This document shows positions 18,541-27,403 of a DNA stretch of 64,000 nucleotides, piece by piece. This DNA comes from Palleniella intestinalis (GTDB lineage: Bacteria > Bacteroidota > Bacteroidia > Bacteroidales > Bacteroidaceae). Below the pieces are notes generated by a model. It saw only the letters and a list, made by a program, of their open reading frames with translations, ran no database searches and was not told where the DNA came from. The translations under genes were made by a program, and so were the position numbers. How positions within the stretch are numbered: position 1 is the first letter of the stretch; each line of letters starts with the position of its first letter. The DNA lies in assembly GCF_013166595.1 (NCBI RefSeq), contig NZ_JABKKG010000009.1, positions 80,111 through 144,110 on the forward strand, read 5' to 3'.

Positions 18541-19524
18541 TTACTTCTTTACAAGTGTCATTCCCGGGCGCAAGCCGTCAAACGGGTTGAGAGGGCGTGC
18601 CTTTACCTCGAATGTCTTGAGGTCATACTGTCCGTTGGACTTTGTCGCCTTCCATGTGGCGTAAGAGCCTTGGTCCTTGATGTAGTAGACCTTCATCTGC
18701 AGGTCTTTGCTGAATGCCGGGCAGAAAGCTGTGAATGTGTCGCCGACTTTCATGCCGTTCAGCTGGTCCTCGCGTATGTTGAACGTGGCATAAATGTTCT
18801 TCATCATGGATATTGTCATGATAGGGGAGCCGGTGCCGACAAGCTCTCCGAGTTTCGGATAGATGTCGCTGACCTCGCCGTCCATCTGCGCTGTCTGCAC
18901 AGTCTCGTGCATATAAGCCTCCACTTCCTGCACAGCACCTTTGGCGCGGTTGACCTGTGCCGCAGCAGCACGCTTCTCTTCCTTTCTCGCACCGTTGACA
19001 GCCATGTCGTACTGGCTCTTTGCTGCCTTCATCTGTGCCTCCATTGCCTTGTATGCAGCGTAAGTCTCGTCACGCTTCTGGGCTGTCACAACACCCTCGT
19101 CAAACAGCCTTTGTATGCGCTCATAGCTTTTCTTCGCCACATCGGCGCCCGCTTTTGCCTGCTGGAAAAGCTCATAAGCGCCGCGTATCTGCTCTTGGCG
19201 CGCCCCCGCCTGTGCCATGTCAGACAGAGCCTGTGCCGCATCATCGGCACTTTCCGCCTGTGCCTTCTTTGCCTTAATCTCAGGACTGTCGAGGATGGCA
19301 AGAGTGTCTCCTGCCTTCACATAGTCACCCTCCTTGACGCAAAGTTCCAGGATGCGTCCCGGGACTTTGCTTGACACACGGTATTCCTCCACTTCTATCT
19401 CTCCCTGAATCTCTTCCTTTGCCGTGCCGATTGTGAAATAGCCAATCGCGCCTACTACAAGAACCACGAGTGCGAATGCCACCACTGCAAGCATCACACT
19501 CTTATTTTGCTGCTTCTCGTTCAT
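18541..19524 (-). CDS. HlyD-family periplasmic adaptor (membrane fusion protein)
   Basis: The preferred start is the ATG at 19524, after an A-rich leader, giving about 327 residues. The frame extends 15 codons further to 19569. An N-terminal membrane helix (VMLAVVAFALVVLVVGAIGYF) anchors it in the inner membrane. A biotinyl-lipoyl-like hairpin follows (EYRVSSKVPGRILELCVKEGDYVKAG), then a long alpha-helical coiled coil rich in Ala, Lys and Gln (about 90-200) and a beta-barrel part. It bridges the two permeases and the TolC-type channel encoded in the same operon. Confidence 0.85.
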   Translation of the reverse strand: MNEKQQNKSVMLAVVAFALVVLVVGAIGYFTIGTAKEEIQGEIEVEEYRVSSKVPGRILELCVKEGDYVKAGDTLAILDSPEIKAKKAQAESADDAAQALSDMAQAGARQEQIRGAYELFQQAKAGADVAKKSYERIQRLFDEGVVTAQKRDETYAAYKAMEAQMKAAKSQYDMAVNGARKEEKRAAAAQVNRAKGAVQEVEAYMHETVQTAQMDGEVSDIYPKLGELVGTGSPIMTISMMKNIYATFNIREDQLNGMKVGDTFTAFCPAFSKDLQMKVYYIKDQGSYATWKATKSNGQYDLKTFEVKARPLNPFDGLRPGMTLVKK

Positions 19525-19590
19525 ATATTTGTAATTTTGTTTTTCGGTGTTTTTGTTTTGAAAATCCATACTGCCGTTGCATTTGCGGCA

Positions 19591-21066
19591 TTATTCCAAC
19601 ACGCCCTGTGCTTTCTGCAACGACAGTTGGCTCATCCTTACGTCAATCTCGGCGTCAATCTTCTGGCTCTTAGCCTGATACCATGCCGTCTGTGCTCCTA
19701 TGACATCCGTAGAACTCATCACTCCCTCCTTGAAGCCGAGGGTGGCGCAACGCAGGTTCTCCTCCGCACTGTCGATGTTCTTCTCAGCCATTGCGAGCCG
19801 CTTGTTCGCCTCGCTGAGCTTGAATCTCTGCTGGTTTATTTGGAGTTCAATCTTCTCTTTCGCTTCGGCAAGCTCATATTCCGCCATTGTCGTGGCAGCC
19901 TTTGAGGCACGCACCTTGTAAGTTCCCTCAAACCAGTTCCAGACAGGCACACGGAAGATGACGCCCACATTCCATACACCGGAGAAGCGTTTCTCGAATC
20001 CGTTGTAGACATTAGGGTTGGAAACCATGTAGCCGCCTGTGAGCATCACTTGCGGAAGGAATGCTGCACGGACAAGGTTTGTCGCCTGTTTCGACAGATT
20101 AATGGTGTTTTCGAGTATCTTTGTCTCGGTTCGGTTCTCTATGGCAGTCTTTGTGTCGACAGTCCTTTCATCGACCAAGGCAATGTTTCCGCTGTTCTCG
20201 TCGGCAAGCGTTATGTCGGAATCAAGCGGCAGTCCGCACTGTTGGCATAGGAGCATCTTTGCCAATGCTACACCGTTCTCAGCCTGTGTGAGTGCTATCT
20301 CGCTTTCGTTTACCTTTACGGCTACTTTCAGTCCGTCGGCTTTTGTCGCCACACCCTCACGCACCATTTTCAGGACATCACCATGCAGCTGCGTTACAAG
20401 TTTGTTGAACTGCTTTGCAAGCTCCTGCTTGTGGCGCAAAGAGACTACGAGCCAATAGACGTTGTCTATTTCGTAGATAGTCTCGTGGGTTTGCTGTTGC
20501 AGCCCGTTCTCGGCAAGCTGCTCTTGGATGTCGGCCATTTTGTTGAGGGCTGTTATCGCTCCACCCATATATATAGGTTGTGTAAGCATGACAGAGCCGG
20601 CAAACATCTGCCTTGTGTCTGTGCGGAAAGCCTCTGTTATGGCAGCGCCGACACTGTTGCCTTTCGTCTCTATGCCCATGGACTGCAAACCCTGCATCAG
20701 TTTCTGTGCAGCGTCAGGGGAGATAGTGCCGTTGGCGATGTATGGACCGAGGAGGTTTTGCATCATCCCTCCCACACTGTTTGACATTGTTGTGCCAAAG
20801 TTGTTCAGGAAGGCTTTCTGTCCGTCGTTGAGGAGACTCACCTCCTTGCTCATCAGTTCGTAGCCGCCCAGTGCGGTGATGCGTGGCAGGTACTTCGTGC
20901 GCGCCGACTTGCGTATGTTCATTGCCACGTCTTTCTTCACCCGACCGATGGCGAGTTGCCTGTTGTTGCTAAGAGCCAAAGCCCTGCAACTGTCCAGTGA
21001 CAGCGTCTGCGAGGCAGCAGGCAGCGCGGAAAGTATCACGGCAATGTATAAGAGAGTTTGTTTCAT
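19591..21066 (-). CDS. TolC-family outer-membrane efflux channel
   Basis: The start is placed at the ATG at 21066, which begins a clean signal peptide (MKQTLLYIAVILSALPAASQ). The frame runs on to 21126, but the promoter lies inside that extension. The protein has two TolC repeats: DSCRALALSNNRQLAIGRVK near the N-terminus and long helical stretches around 340-490 ending in DAEIDVRMSQLSLQKAQG. It forms the trimeric outer-membrane duct of the pump. It is first in the operon, and the HlyD gene follows after a short gap. No TetR or AraC regulator is adjacent. Confidence 0.88.
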   Translation of the reverse strand: MKQTLLYIAVILSALPAASQTLSLDSCRALALSNNRQLAIGRVKKDVAMNIRKSARTKYLPRITALGGYELMSKEVSLLNDGQKAFLNNFGTTMSNSVGGMMQNLLGPYIANGTISPDAAQKLMQGLQSMGIETKGNSVGAAITEAFRTDTRQMFAGSVMLTQPIYMGGAITALNKMADIQEQLAENGLQQQTHETIYEIDNVYWLVVSLRHKQELAKQFNKLVTQLHGDVLKMVREGVATKADGLKVAVKVNESEIALTQAENGVALAKMLLCQQCGLPLDSDITLADENSGNIALVDERTVDTKTAIENRTETKILENTINLSKQATNLVRAAFLPQVMLTGGYMVSNPNVYNGFEKRFSGVWNVGVIFRVPVWNWFEGTYKVRASKAATTMAEYELAEAKEKIELQINQQRFKLSEANKRLAMAEKNIDSAEENLRCATLGFKEGVMSSTDVIGAQTAWYQAKSQKIDAEIDVRMSQLSLQKAQGVLE

Positions 21067-21113
21067 TTCTTGCATAGGCTTCCCTTGTTTTTTGTTTTGC
21101 AGCATATATTGTG

Positions 21114-21143
21114 CAAAGATATTCAAAATTGTTTAAATCACAA
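21114..21143 (-). promoter_or_regulatory. Promoter of the tolC-hlyD-ABC2 operon
   Basis: On the minus strand TATCTTTG (21121-21114) matches the -7 consensus. A TTG (21143-21141) lies 19 nt upstream. The predicted transcript start leaves a leader of about 45 nt before the ATG at 21066. Confidence 0.6.
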
Positions 21144-21290
21144 GGTTTTTGATGTCTAAGGAAAAGTATTTTTGGAGTTTTTAAAAGTTGTGCGGAAATA
21201 TGGAACACATTTTTGTATTGAAGGAACAAAAGGTTGTCTCCGGTCTCTCGGAGGGTGGCTTGCGGAGAGGTAAGGAGGCGATGGGAAAAT

Positions 21291-21344
21291 GGCTCATGTT
21301 AATGGATTTCCGCAAAATCGTACGCGTACCATTGCACATGAGCC
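21291..21344. other. Inverted repeat upstream of the efflux operon
   Basis: The arms GGCTCATGT (21291-21299) and ACATGAGCC (21336-21344) match perfectly and can extend through AATGG/CCATT with a small bulge. The loop holds CGTACGCGTACC. On the minus strand the structure is followed by ATTTTCCC. It may be a regulator binding site or a weak leftward terminator. The rest of the 21145-21785 gap shows no gene. Confidence 0.4.
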
Positions 21345-21624
21345 AATAAGGACACATGAAAGAAGTATGTGCCAACTATCAAACTACCAACTAACTAACT
21401 TCATTCCATAAGTCCACACACTATAACAAAACTATTTTACTGTCTTTTTTTCATTGACGATGAGTCGCCTGTCGGCAGGCTTTCCAAGTTATATCTGATG
21501 TCGCTTATTGCAAAAATGTGTTATCCTGAAGATTTTGCCAATCTCTGAACCTTAGCCAGATACTCTTCAATACTCTCTGATACTATTTACCAACTATGAG
21601 ACTTATTTATCTTTATCACAGGTG

Positions 21625-21654
21625 CAAAGGTAGCTGTTTTCAGCGAAAGCCATA
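21625..21654 (-). promoter_or_regulatory. Orphan promoter-like boxes
   Basis: On the minus strand TACCTTTG (21632-21625) matches the -7 consensus, with TATG about 18 nt upstream. No protein gene starts within 500 nt downstream. It could drive a short untranslated RNA ending at the 21291-21344 hairpin, or a long leader of the efflux operon. Confidence 0.3.
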
Positions 21655-21789
21655 GAAAAATGCAGAAGAAAGCTGTTTTTTTGTAATGCAAGCGTTTGCA
21701 TTGGAGTTTGTTCTGGCTGCTGTAATATGTGCTCTGTGTCTACGTTCCAGCCGTAAAGCAGTATCTTTTTATAATGGTTATATAAATGA

Positions 21790-21829
21790 AATGTGGGAAA
21801 CAAAGTCTTGTGACTTCGTTTCCCACATT
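21790..21829. terminator. Terminator after trigger factor
   Basis: An 18-bp stem with one mismatch (arms 21790-21807 and 21812-21829, arm AATGTGGGAAACAAAGTC) closes on a 4-nt loop. It lies about 57 nt past the trigger-factor stop, and its arms are long enough to act in both directions. Confidence 0.8.
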
Positions 21830-21885
21830 AATGGAATGTATGCGAAATGGTGCGTCTTTGCCCCTTTTGCGCATAGATATTTACT

Positions 21886-23241
21886 TTATTCAGCCTCTGC
21901 GAGCTTGTTGAACTCGTCAAGAGTAACCTCTTTATCCTCAAGTTTCACGATGCCTTTGAGAGCAGCAACGAGCTTAACGTCGAGAGCGCGCTCAACGAGA
22001 GAGTCGATGTTCTCGCGCTTCTTCATGATCTCCTGAACATAGTTGTCAAGATACTCCTCAGGAACGTTTGTCATGCCATACTGAGCGAACTGCATCTTAG
22101 CCATCTCCTTTGCAGCATTCTTCACGTCCTCATCCTCAATCTTGATTTCCTGAGCCTGAGCGAGCTTGTTCTTCAGAAGGTGCCATGTGAGTTCCTTGAT
22201 GCTTGCCTCGTAGTTCTTGTCAACATACTCCTGACCCTTGTCAGTGTTGTTTGCAAGCATGATTTTCTTCATGAGGTCGTCAGCATACTGAACGTCGCCG
22301 GCCTTCTTGATGGCAGCCTCGCGGATGTCGGCAAGGAACTTGAACTCAGAGTTCTGCTCCAACTGACCCTTCAAATCCTCTGCGATGCGTGCACGGAAAG
22401 CAGCCTCGTCCTTGATTTCTGCTCCCGGGAAAGCCTGCTCGAAGAGTTCCTCGTCGATGGCATGTGGCTGGTAGCGGCTGATTTCTGTCACCTGATAGCT
22501 GAAGTCACCCTCATAGATGCCAACCTGCTCCTTGCTGACCTTCAGAAGTGCTGCGAGTTCTGCGTCGTTCTCGTAAGCCTTGCGTGGGTTGAAAGTGATG
22601 ATGTCGCCGAGCTTGATGCTTGCGAACTTGCCCTGCTCGTCAGCGTTCTTGATGTACTTAGGCATGATGATAGCCTCTGTGAGGTTGATGCCCTCTTCCA
22701 TGGTGTTGCCCTCTGCGTCAAGCTGACGGAGGTCGCCCTTGAGCATATCGTTGTCCTGATACTCCTCAACCTTCTCGTAAGAACCTGTACGGCTTGCGTA
22801 CATCTGCGCTTGCTGGTCAATGAGTTCGTCAGTAACCTTGATTGTATAGTAAGGAACTTTTGTTCTTCCGTCGAATGTTACGTTAAGTTCAGGAGCGAGA
22901 GCGATGTCAAACACGAATGTGTATGGAGCCGGCTTCTCGAGGTCAATCTGCTCCTGTGACTCAGAAGGCATAGGCTCTCCGAGCATGTCTATCTTCTCTG
23001 TCTGCACATACTCGTAAAGCTTCTGTCCCACGAGCTTGTTCAGTGTGTCAACGAGGACAGAAGGGCCAATCTGGCGCTCTACCATGGCACGTGGCGCTTT
23101 GCCTGGACGGAATCCCGGAATGCTGGCACGCTTGCACTGCGCCTTGATAGTCTTGTCGTACTCGTTCTTGTAATCTGCTTCCTCAACAACGAGTGTCAGC
23201 TTGCCGCTGACCTTTGCAGAATTGTCAAATGTGATATTCAT
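21886..23241 (-). CDS. tig: Trigger factor (ribosome-associated chaperone)
   Basis: The start is set at the ATG at 23241 (MNITFDNSAKVSGKLTL), giving 451 residues. The open frame extends to 23400, but the family N-terminus and an internal promoter argue against the longer form. The ribosome-binding signature GFRPGKAP is at residues 43-50. The central domain is a divergent FKBP-like region with DMLKGDLRQLDAEGN. The helical C-terminal arms that cradle nascent chains cover about 250-440. In many Bacteroidetes tig lies directly before clpP and clpX; here it stands alone, about 14 kb away, with its own promoter and terminator. Confidence 0.93.
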   Translation of the reverse strand: MNITFDNSAKVSGKLTLVVEEADYKNEYDKTIKAQCKRASIPGFRPGKAPRAMVERQIGPSVLVDTLNKLVGQKLYEYVQTEKIDMLGEPMPSESQEQIDLEKPAPYTFVFDIALAPELNVTFDGRTKVPYYTIKVTDELIDQQAQMYASRTGSYEKVEEYQDNDMLKGDLRQLDAEGNTMEEGINLTEAIIMPKYIKNADEQGKFASIKLGDIITFNPRKAYENDAELAALLKVSKEQVGIYEGDFSYQVTEISRYQPHAIDEELFEQAFPGAEIKDEAAFRARIAEDLKGQLEQNSEFKFLADIREAAIKKAGDVQYADDLMKKIMLANNTDKGQEYVDKNYEASIKELTWHLLKNKLAQAQEIKIEDEDVKNAAKEMAKMQFAQYGMTNVPEEYLDNYVQEIMKKRENIDSLVERALDVKLVAALKGIVKLEDKEVTLDEFNKLAEAE

Positions 23242-23348
23242 CTTTGTTTTGAGTATTTGGTAATTTATTGTTGTTAAATCTGCCATATGCCATGACATTA
23301 TGCCCTTGAAACACGTTCCAAAGGCAAGAAGATGGCACATCTGAGATG

Positions 23349-23356
23349 CAAAATTA
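23349..23356 (-). promoter_or_regulatory. -7 box of the trigger factor gene
   Basis: TAATTTTG on the minus strand (23356-23349) matches TAnnTTTG. No good -33 box was seen. It implies a leader of about 100 nt and excludes translation from the upstream ATG at 23400. Confidence 0.5.
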
Positions 23357-23463
23357 CAAAGAAATACCGAATTATATGTTACTAACAATGTGTAATTCAA
23401 TATTTTTAACTAATCAAATCATAATTCTTTGCCACCCTTTCCATGTTCTTCATTTTATTTTCG

Positions 23464-23471
23464 TAACTTTG
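23464..23471 (+). promoter_or_regulatory. -7 box abutting the mlaE start codon
   Basis: TAACTTTG (23464-23471) matches TAnnTTTG. The ATG of the permease gene begins 5 nt later at 23476, so the expected transcript start falls at or next to the start codon. This suggests a leaderless mRNA. Confidence 0.5.
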
Positions 23472-23475
23472 CACC

Positions 23476-24222
23476 ATGTTAGTCTTTAAGTTTCTCAACC
23501 TCTTCGGACGCTACTGCATATTGATGGGGAGGACATTCTCCCGTCCGGAACGTCTGCGCATGTACTGGAAACAGTACGTGAAGGAGATGTCTGCGCTCGG
23601 TGTCAACAGTATTGGCATCGTGCTTCTTATATCATTCTTCATTGGTGCGGTGATATGTATCCAGATGAAGCTCAACATCCAGTCGCCATGGATGCCACGG
23701 TGGGTAAGTGGATACACAACGCGTGAAATAATGCTCCTTGAGTTCTCAAGCTCCATAATGTGCCTTATCCTTGCGGGAAAGGTAGGCTCGAACATTGCAT
23801 CGGAACTCGGAACGATGCGCGTGACACAACAGATTGACGCGCTGGACATCATGGGAATCAATTCGGCGGCGTACCTTATCCTGCCGAAAATCCTCGGACT
23901 GCTGACGCTTATGCCCGTGCTTGTCATCTTTGCCAACGGCATGGGATTCGTTGGTGCATACGCCACAGCATACATAGGGCATATCCTTTCGCCTGACGAC
24001 CTTACACTCGGACTGCAGCATTCGTTCAATTCGTGGTTTGTGTGGATGTCCATCATAAAGAGCGAGTTCTTCGCCTTCATCATTGCCAGTGTCTCTTCCT
24101 ACTGCGGTTACAGTGTGGAAGGCGGCTCTGTGGAAGTAGGCGACGCATCCACTTCCGCTGTTGTGAGCAGTTCGGTGCTCATACTTTTCTCTGATGTTTT
24201 CCTGACAAACCTCCTAAGTTAA
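23476..24222 (+). CDS. mlaE: MlaE-family lipid ABC transporter permease
   Basis: This 248-residue integral membrane protein of the MlaE/YrbE family has the conserved N-terminus GRTFSRPERLRMYWKQYVKEM and the helix pair ISFFIGAVICIQM. The signature around LAGKVGSNIASELGTMRVTQQIDALDIMGIN is diagnostic. It forms the membrane part of a phospholipid (or related lipid) transporter between the inner and outer membranes, which keeps outer-membrane lipid asymmetry in other Gram-negatives. The ATPase gene follows 1 nt after its stop. No MCE-domain (MlaD) gene follows, so the substrate-binding partner must be encoded elsewhere. Confidence 0.9.
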   Translation: MLVFKFLNLFGRYCILMGRTFSRPERLRMYWKQYVKEMSALGVNSIGIVLLISFFIGAVICIQMKLNIQSPWMPRWVSGYTTREIMLLEFSSSIMCLILAGKVGSNIASELGTMRVTQQIDALDIMGINSAAYLILPKILGLLTLMPVLVIFANGMGFVGAYATAYIGHILSPDDLTLGLQHSFNSWFVWMSIIKSEFFAFIIASVSSYCGYSVEGGSVEVGDASTSAVVSSSVLILFSDVFLTNLLS

Positions 24223-24223
24223 G

Positions 24224-24982
24224 ATGATTGAAGTAAAGAACCTGCACAAGTCCTTTGGCGACAGAGAAGTGCTCAAAGGCATAGACGCGACATTCGAGAA
24301 CGGCAAGACAAACCTTATAATCGGTCAGTCGGGCTCGGGAAAGACTGTGCTCATGAAGAACCTTGTCGGACTCTTTGACCCTACCGAGGGCGAAGTGCTC
24401 TACGACGGCAGGAATTTCGTCACCATGTCCAAGGAGGAGCGTATCGCCATGCGCCGCGAAATGGGGATGATATTCCAGTCGGCAGCCCTCTTTGACTCGC
24501 TTTCCGTGCTGGAAAACGTGATGTTCCCTCTTGATATGTTCTCAAAAATGACACATCGCGAGCGCGTAAAGCGTGCGCAGGCATGCCTCGACCGTGTCGG
24601 TCTGATACAGGCGCAGGACAAGTTTCCGGGCGAAATCTCGGGAGGCATGCAGAAGCGTGTCGCCATTGCGCGCGCCATAGTGCTCAACCCGAAATACCTT
24701 TTCTGTGACGAACCGAACTCGGGACTTGACCCAAAGACATCGCTTGTGATTGATGAACTCCTGCACGGCATCACCGAGGATTTCAACATGACGACAATCA
24801 TCAACACTCACGACATGAACTCTGTCATGGGCATCGGCGACAACATCCTATTTATATATAATGGTGAGAAGGAATGGGTGGGCGACAAGACAATGGTAAT
24901 GGAGTCGACAAACGAGAAACTCAATGACCTTGTCTTCGCTTCCGACCTTTTCAAGAAGGTCAAAGCTGCGTACACGAAATAA
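24224..24982 (+). CDS. mlaF: MlaF-family ABC transporter ATP-binding protein
   Basis: This is a 252-residue ABC ATPase. Walker A GQSGSGKT lies at residues 34-41, the signature SGGMQKR at 139-145, Walker B LFCDEP at about 159-164 and a switch histidine in IINTHDMNS. The SGGMQKR form of the signature (not SGGQQQR) is typical of MlaF/Ttg2A ATPases. It pairs with the upstream permease, which ends 1 nt before its ATG, so the two are co-translated. A strong terminator follows. Confidence 0.9.
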   Translation: MIEVKNLHKSFGDREVLKGIDATFENGKTNLIIGQSGSGKTVLMKNLVGLFDPTEGEVLYDGRNFVTMSKEERIAMRREMGMIFQSAALFDSLSVLENVMFPLDMFSKMTHRERVKRAQACLDRVGLIQAQDKFPGEISGGMQKRVAIARAIVLNPKYLFCDEPNSGLDPKTSLVIDELLHGITEDFNMTTIINTHDMNSVMGIGDNILFIYNGEKEWVGDKTMVMESTNEKLNDLVFASDLFKKVKAAYTK

Positions 24983-25035
24983 GAAAGCTTGGCATTTTCC
25001 TGTAAAAATAGCGCAGACAATTTGTCGATTATACA

Positions 25036-25078
25036 AAACAGCACCCAACTCTTGTGGTTTGAGAGTTGGGTGCTGTTT
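25036..25078. terminator. Bidirectional terminator between mlaF and the MmcQ-like gene
   Basis: A perfect 17-bp inverted repeat (AAACAGCACCCAACTCT; arms 25036-25052 and 25062-25078) separates two converging genes. T-runs are present on both strands. It overlaps the stop codon of the minus-strand gene. Confidence 0.85.
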
Positions 25079-25451
25079 ATTTTAGTGATAATATTTTCCT
25101 TTCTTTGGCAGGGAGTGAACCGAGTACAAGCCGATAAGACTCTGCAACCAGTTCCAATATTTTGCTGTCAGATACATCGCTGTTGAAGTACACATCATTC
25201 CATAGGCGTTTGTTCATGTGCCATGCAGGGGTTATTCCGGCATATCTTGCACGCAATTCCTCAGCTTCATCAGGTGCGGATTTGACACAGCAGCGGTCGA
25301 ACACCTCTATATTCACGTAGCAGAACCATTTGCTGCCAATATAGAAGCACAATACATTCCGGCTGTATGGGTCTTTTACTTTTGTGAATGGCATCTTTTC
25401 CGTTACATTGGGAAGCGATAGACAATATTCTCTGAATGATTCGATGTTCAT
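25077..25451 (-). CDS. MmcQ/YjbR family protein
   Basis: This small 124-residue protein has the MmcQ/YjbR fold signature: an N-terminal FREYCLSLPNVTEKMPF, a central YIGSKWFCYVNIE sheet, and the C-terminal MNKRLWNDVYFNSDVSDSKILELVAESYRLV. Members have a 'double-wing' DNA-binding-like fold, but their role is not well defined. It sits at the 3' end of the minus-strand run after mutL, with a gap of about 50 nt, and ends inside a bidirectional terminator. The family call is firm; the function is not known. Confidence 0.85.
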   Translation of the reverse strand: MNIESFREYCLSLPNVTEKMPFTKVKDPYSRNVLCFYIGSKWFCYVNIEVFDRCCVKSAPDEAEELRARYAGITPAWHMNKRLWNDVYFNSDVSDSKILELVAESYRLVLGSLPAKERKILSLK

Positions 25452-25502
25452 GACGCTTTTAGTGTAAATTAATTTTCAACAGTTACTTATTCTCAGGACA
25501 GA

Positions 25503-27362
25503 TTATCCAAGCATGTGCAGGAGGTTGTCGTGGCGGAGGGTTGCATGGATTTTCTTTCCCGATGGAGTGTAGTTGGAGTTGGAGCATTGGAAAAGGTCAC
25601 GCACAAGGTTGCGCATCTCATCCTCTGACAACACCTGACCGTGGGGAATGGCAGAGTTGCGCGCCATGGTTGCTGCAAGTGACGAATAGAGACTTTTTCC
25701 GGACAGTTCCGTGTCCTCGGCAGCCTCAACAGTCTGCGTGACAACTTTTGCCGCGTTTATGCTGCTGAGTTCTCCGGGTACGGCATTGATGGCGTAGGTC
25801 CCGCCACCAAGGTCGGAGAAATCAAAGCCGAGAGATTCCAGTTGGGGGATTATTGTTGGAAGGATGACCATTTCTGCCACAGAGAACTGTATCTTCTCCG
25901 GGAACAGCAACGGCTGGGAGGTATGCTTGCCGCTTGCCAAAGATTCCTCATAACGCTCAAAGAGTATGCGCTCGTGGGCACGCTCTTGGTCGATGACCAT
26001 CAGCCCTTGGGGCACGGATGTGAGGATATATGACCCTTTGTATTGGAAGCATGATGAAATGTCAGGTGCCGTATCGCTTGCCTTGGAAGACATGTTTTCC
26101 TCCGAATCTCCAAAGAGGTCATCGTCAAAAATGGAAGAATGTATCTCTGTCTCCACCACATCCTGCCCTGAAGTTGCATTATCGTAAAGAGAACTCCAGT
26201 CGGATGATACACTCTGCTTATGGTCTCTCGTTCCGGAATCGCCATGACTCGTGGTTTCTTTGAAAGGATTATACTGTGTATTGATAGCGATTGACGGCAT
26301 GGAAATGTTCTCCATTTCTTCAAAGACGGGCATGTCCAGTTTTCCTTCTGTGTCAAAATCTATGGAAGGGATGTTGCTGAATCTGCCTACCGCCTCACGT
26401 ACGGCAGCGGAGAGAATCTGCCACAGAGCCTGCTCATCCTGGAACTTTATCTCTGTCTTTGTAGGGTGGATGTTGACATCGATGTCTTTAGGGTCGACAG
26501 TGAAATAGATGAAGAACGGCACTTGTTCTCCCTGTGGGACAAGACGCTCATAGGCTTCCATCACCGCTTTTTGGAAGTAAGGGTGGCGCATGAAGCGTCC
26601 GTTGACAAAGAAATATTGCTGTGCCCCTTTCTTGCGTGCGGATTCCGGTTTGCCGACAAAGCCCTCAATCTTTCCGAGTGTTGTCTCCACATCGAGTGGC
26701 AGGAGGTGCTGTTTGAGTTTTTTCCCGAATACATCTACGATGCGCTGATGGAGAGACGAAGCACGAAGGTCGAAGAGTTTCTGGTTGTTGCTTTGCAGAG
26801 TGAATCCAATCTGTGGGTAGACGAGTGCGATGCGCTGGAATGCAGAGACCACATTGTTCAGTTCTGTTGTGTTTGACTTCAGGAATCTGCGGCGTACGGG
26901 CACATTATAGAATATGTTATCCACAATGAAATGGCATCCTTTCGAGCATGCGACAGGTGTTTGCGACACGAAACGTCCGCCGTCGATGCGCAATGAAATG
27001 CCGACAGTGTCATCCTCTTGGCGAGTCTTCAGCGTAACCTGTGCCACGGAGGCGATAGAGGGGAGGGCTTCTCCTCGGAAGCCCATTGTCTCAAGCGAGA
27101 AGAGGTCATCCGCCTTGCGTATCTTTGATGTCGCATGACGCTCAAAGGCGAGGCGTGCATCGGTGACGGACATTCCCACGCCATTGTCAACGACCTGTAT
27201 GGATGTGCGTCCTGCTTCGATGACCAAGACGTCTATCTGTGTCGCACCGGCATCGATGGCATTCTCCATCAGTTCCTTTATCACAGAGGCGGGGCGTTGC
27301 ACCACCTCACCGGCTGCAATAAGGTTGGCTACTGTATCGGGAAGAAGTTGTATCTTGTCCAT
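25503..27362 (-). CDS. mutL: DNA mismatch repair protein MutL
   Basis: This 619-residue protein has the GHKL ATPase motifs in order: ELMENAIDAGA (from residue 30), DNGVGM (59-64) and GFRGEAL (94-100). A transducer domain and an acidic linker (about 340-420) precede a C-terminal dimerisation domain. At residue 458 the endonuclease motif DQHA(x)2E(x)4E reads DQERAHERILFE, so the His and Ala are replaced by Glu and Arg while both downstream acidic residues remain. MutL links MutS mismatch recognition to strand incision. The altered motif makes nicking activity uncertain. It is followed by the MmcQ-like gene and preceded by the OstA-like gene after 41 nt. Confidence 0.93.
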   Translation of the reverse strand: MDKIQLLPDTVANLIAAGEVVQRPASVIKELMENAIDAGATQIDVLVIEAGRTSIQVVDNGVGMSVTDARLAFERHATSKIRKADDLFSLETMGFRGEALPSIASVAQVTLKTRQEDDTVGISLRIDGGRFVSQTPVACSKGCHFIVDNIFYNVPVRRRFLKSNTTELNNVVSAFQRIALVYPQIGFTLQSNNQKLFDLRASSLHQRIVDVFGKKLKQHLLPLDVETTLGKIEGFVGKPESARKKGAQQYFFVNGRFMRHPYFQKAVMEAYERLVPQGEQVPFFIYFTVDPKDIDVNIHPTKTEIKFQDEQALWQILSAAVREAVGRFSNIPSIDFDTEGKLDMPVFEEMENISMPSIAINTQYNPFKETTSHGDSGTRDHKQSVSSDWSSLYDNATSGQDVVETEIHSSIFDDDLFGDSEENMSSKASDTAPDISSCFQYKGSYILTSVPQGLMVIDQERAHERILFERYEESLASGKHTSQPLLFPEKIQFSVAEMVILPTIIPQLESLGFDFSDLGGGTYAINAVPGELSSINAAKVVTQTVEAAEDTELSGKSLYSSLAATMARNSAIPHGQVLSEDEMRNLVRDLFQCSNSNYTPSGKKIHATLRHDNLLHMLG

Positions 27363-27403
27363 TGTCGTTCTGTTTGGGATTCTGTTTGTGGAAATTTTTT
27401 ATG

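Noticed and set aside
23242..23400. Upstream extension of trigger factor by 53 codons
   Set aside because: The family N-terminus begins at 23241 and a -7 box lies inside the extension.
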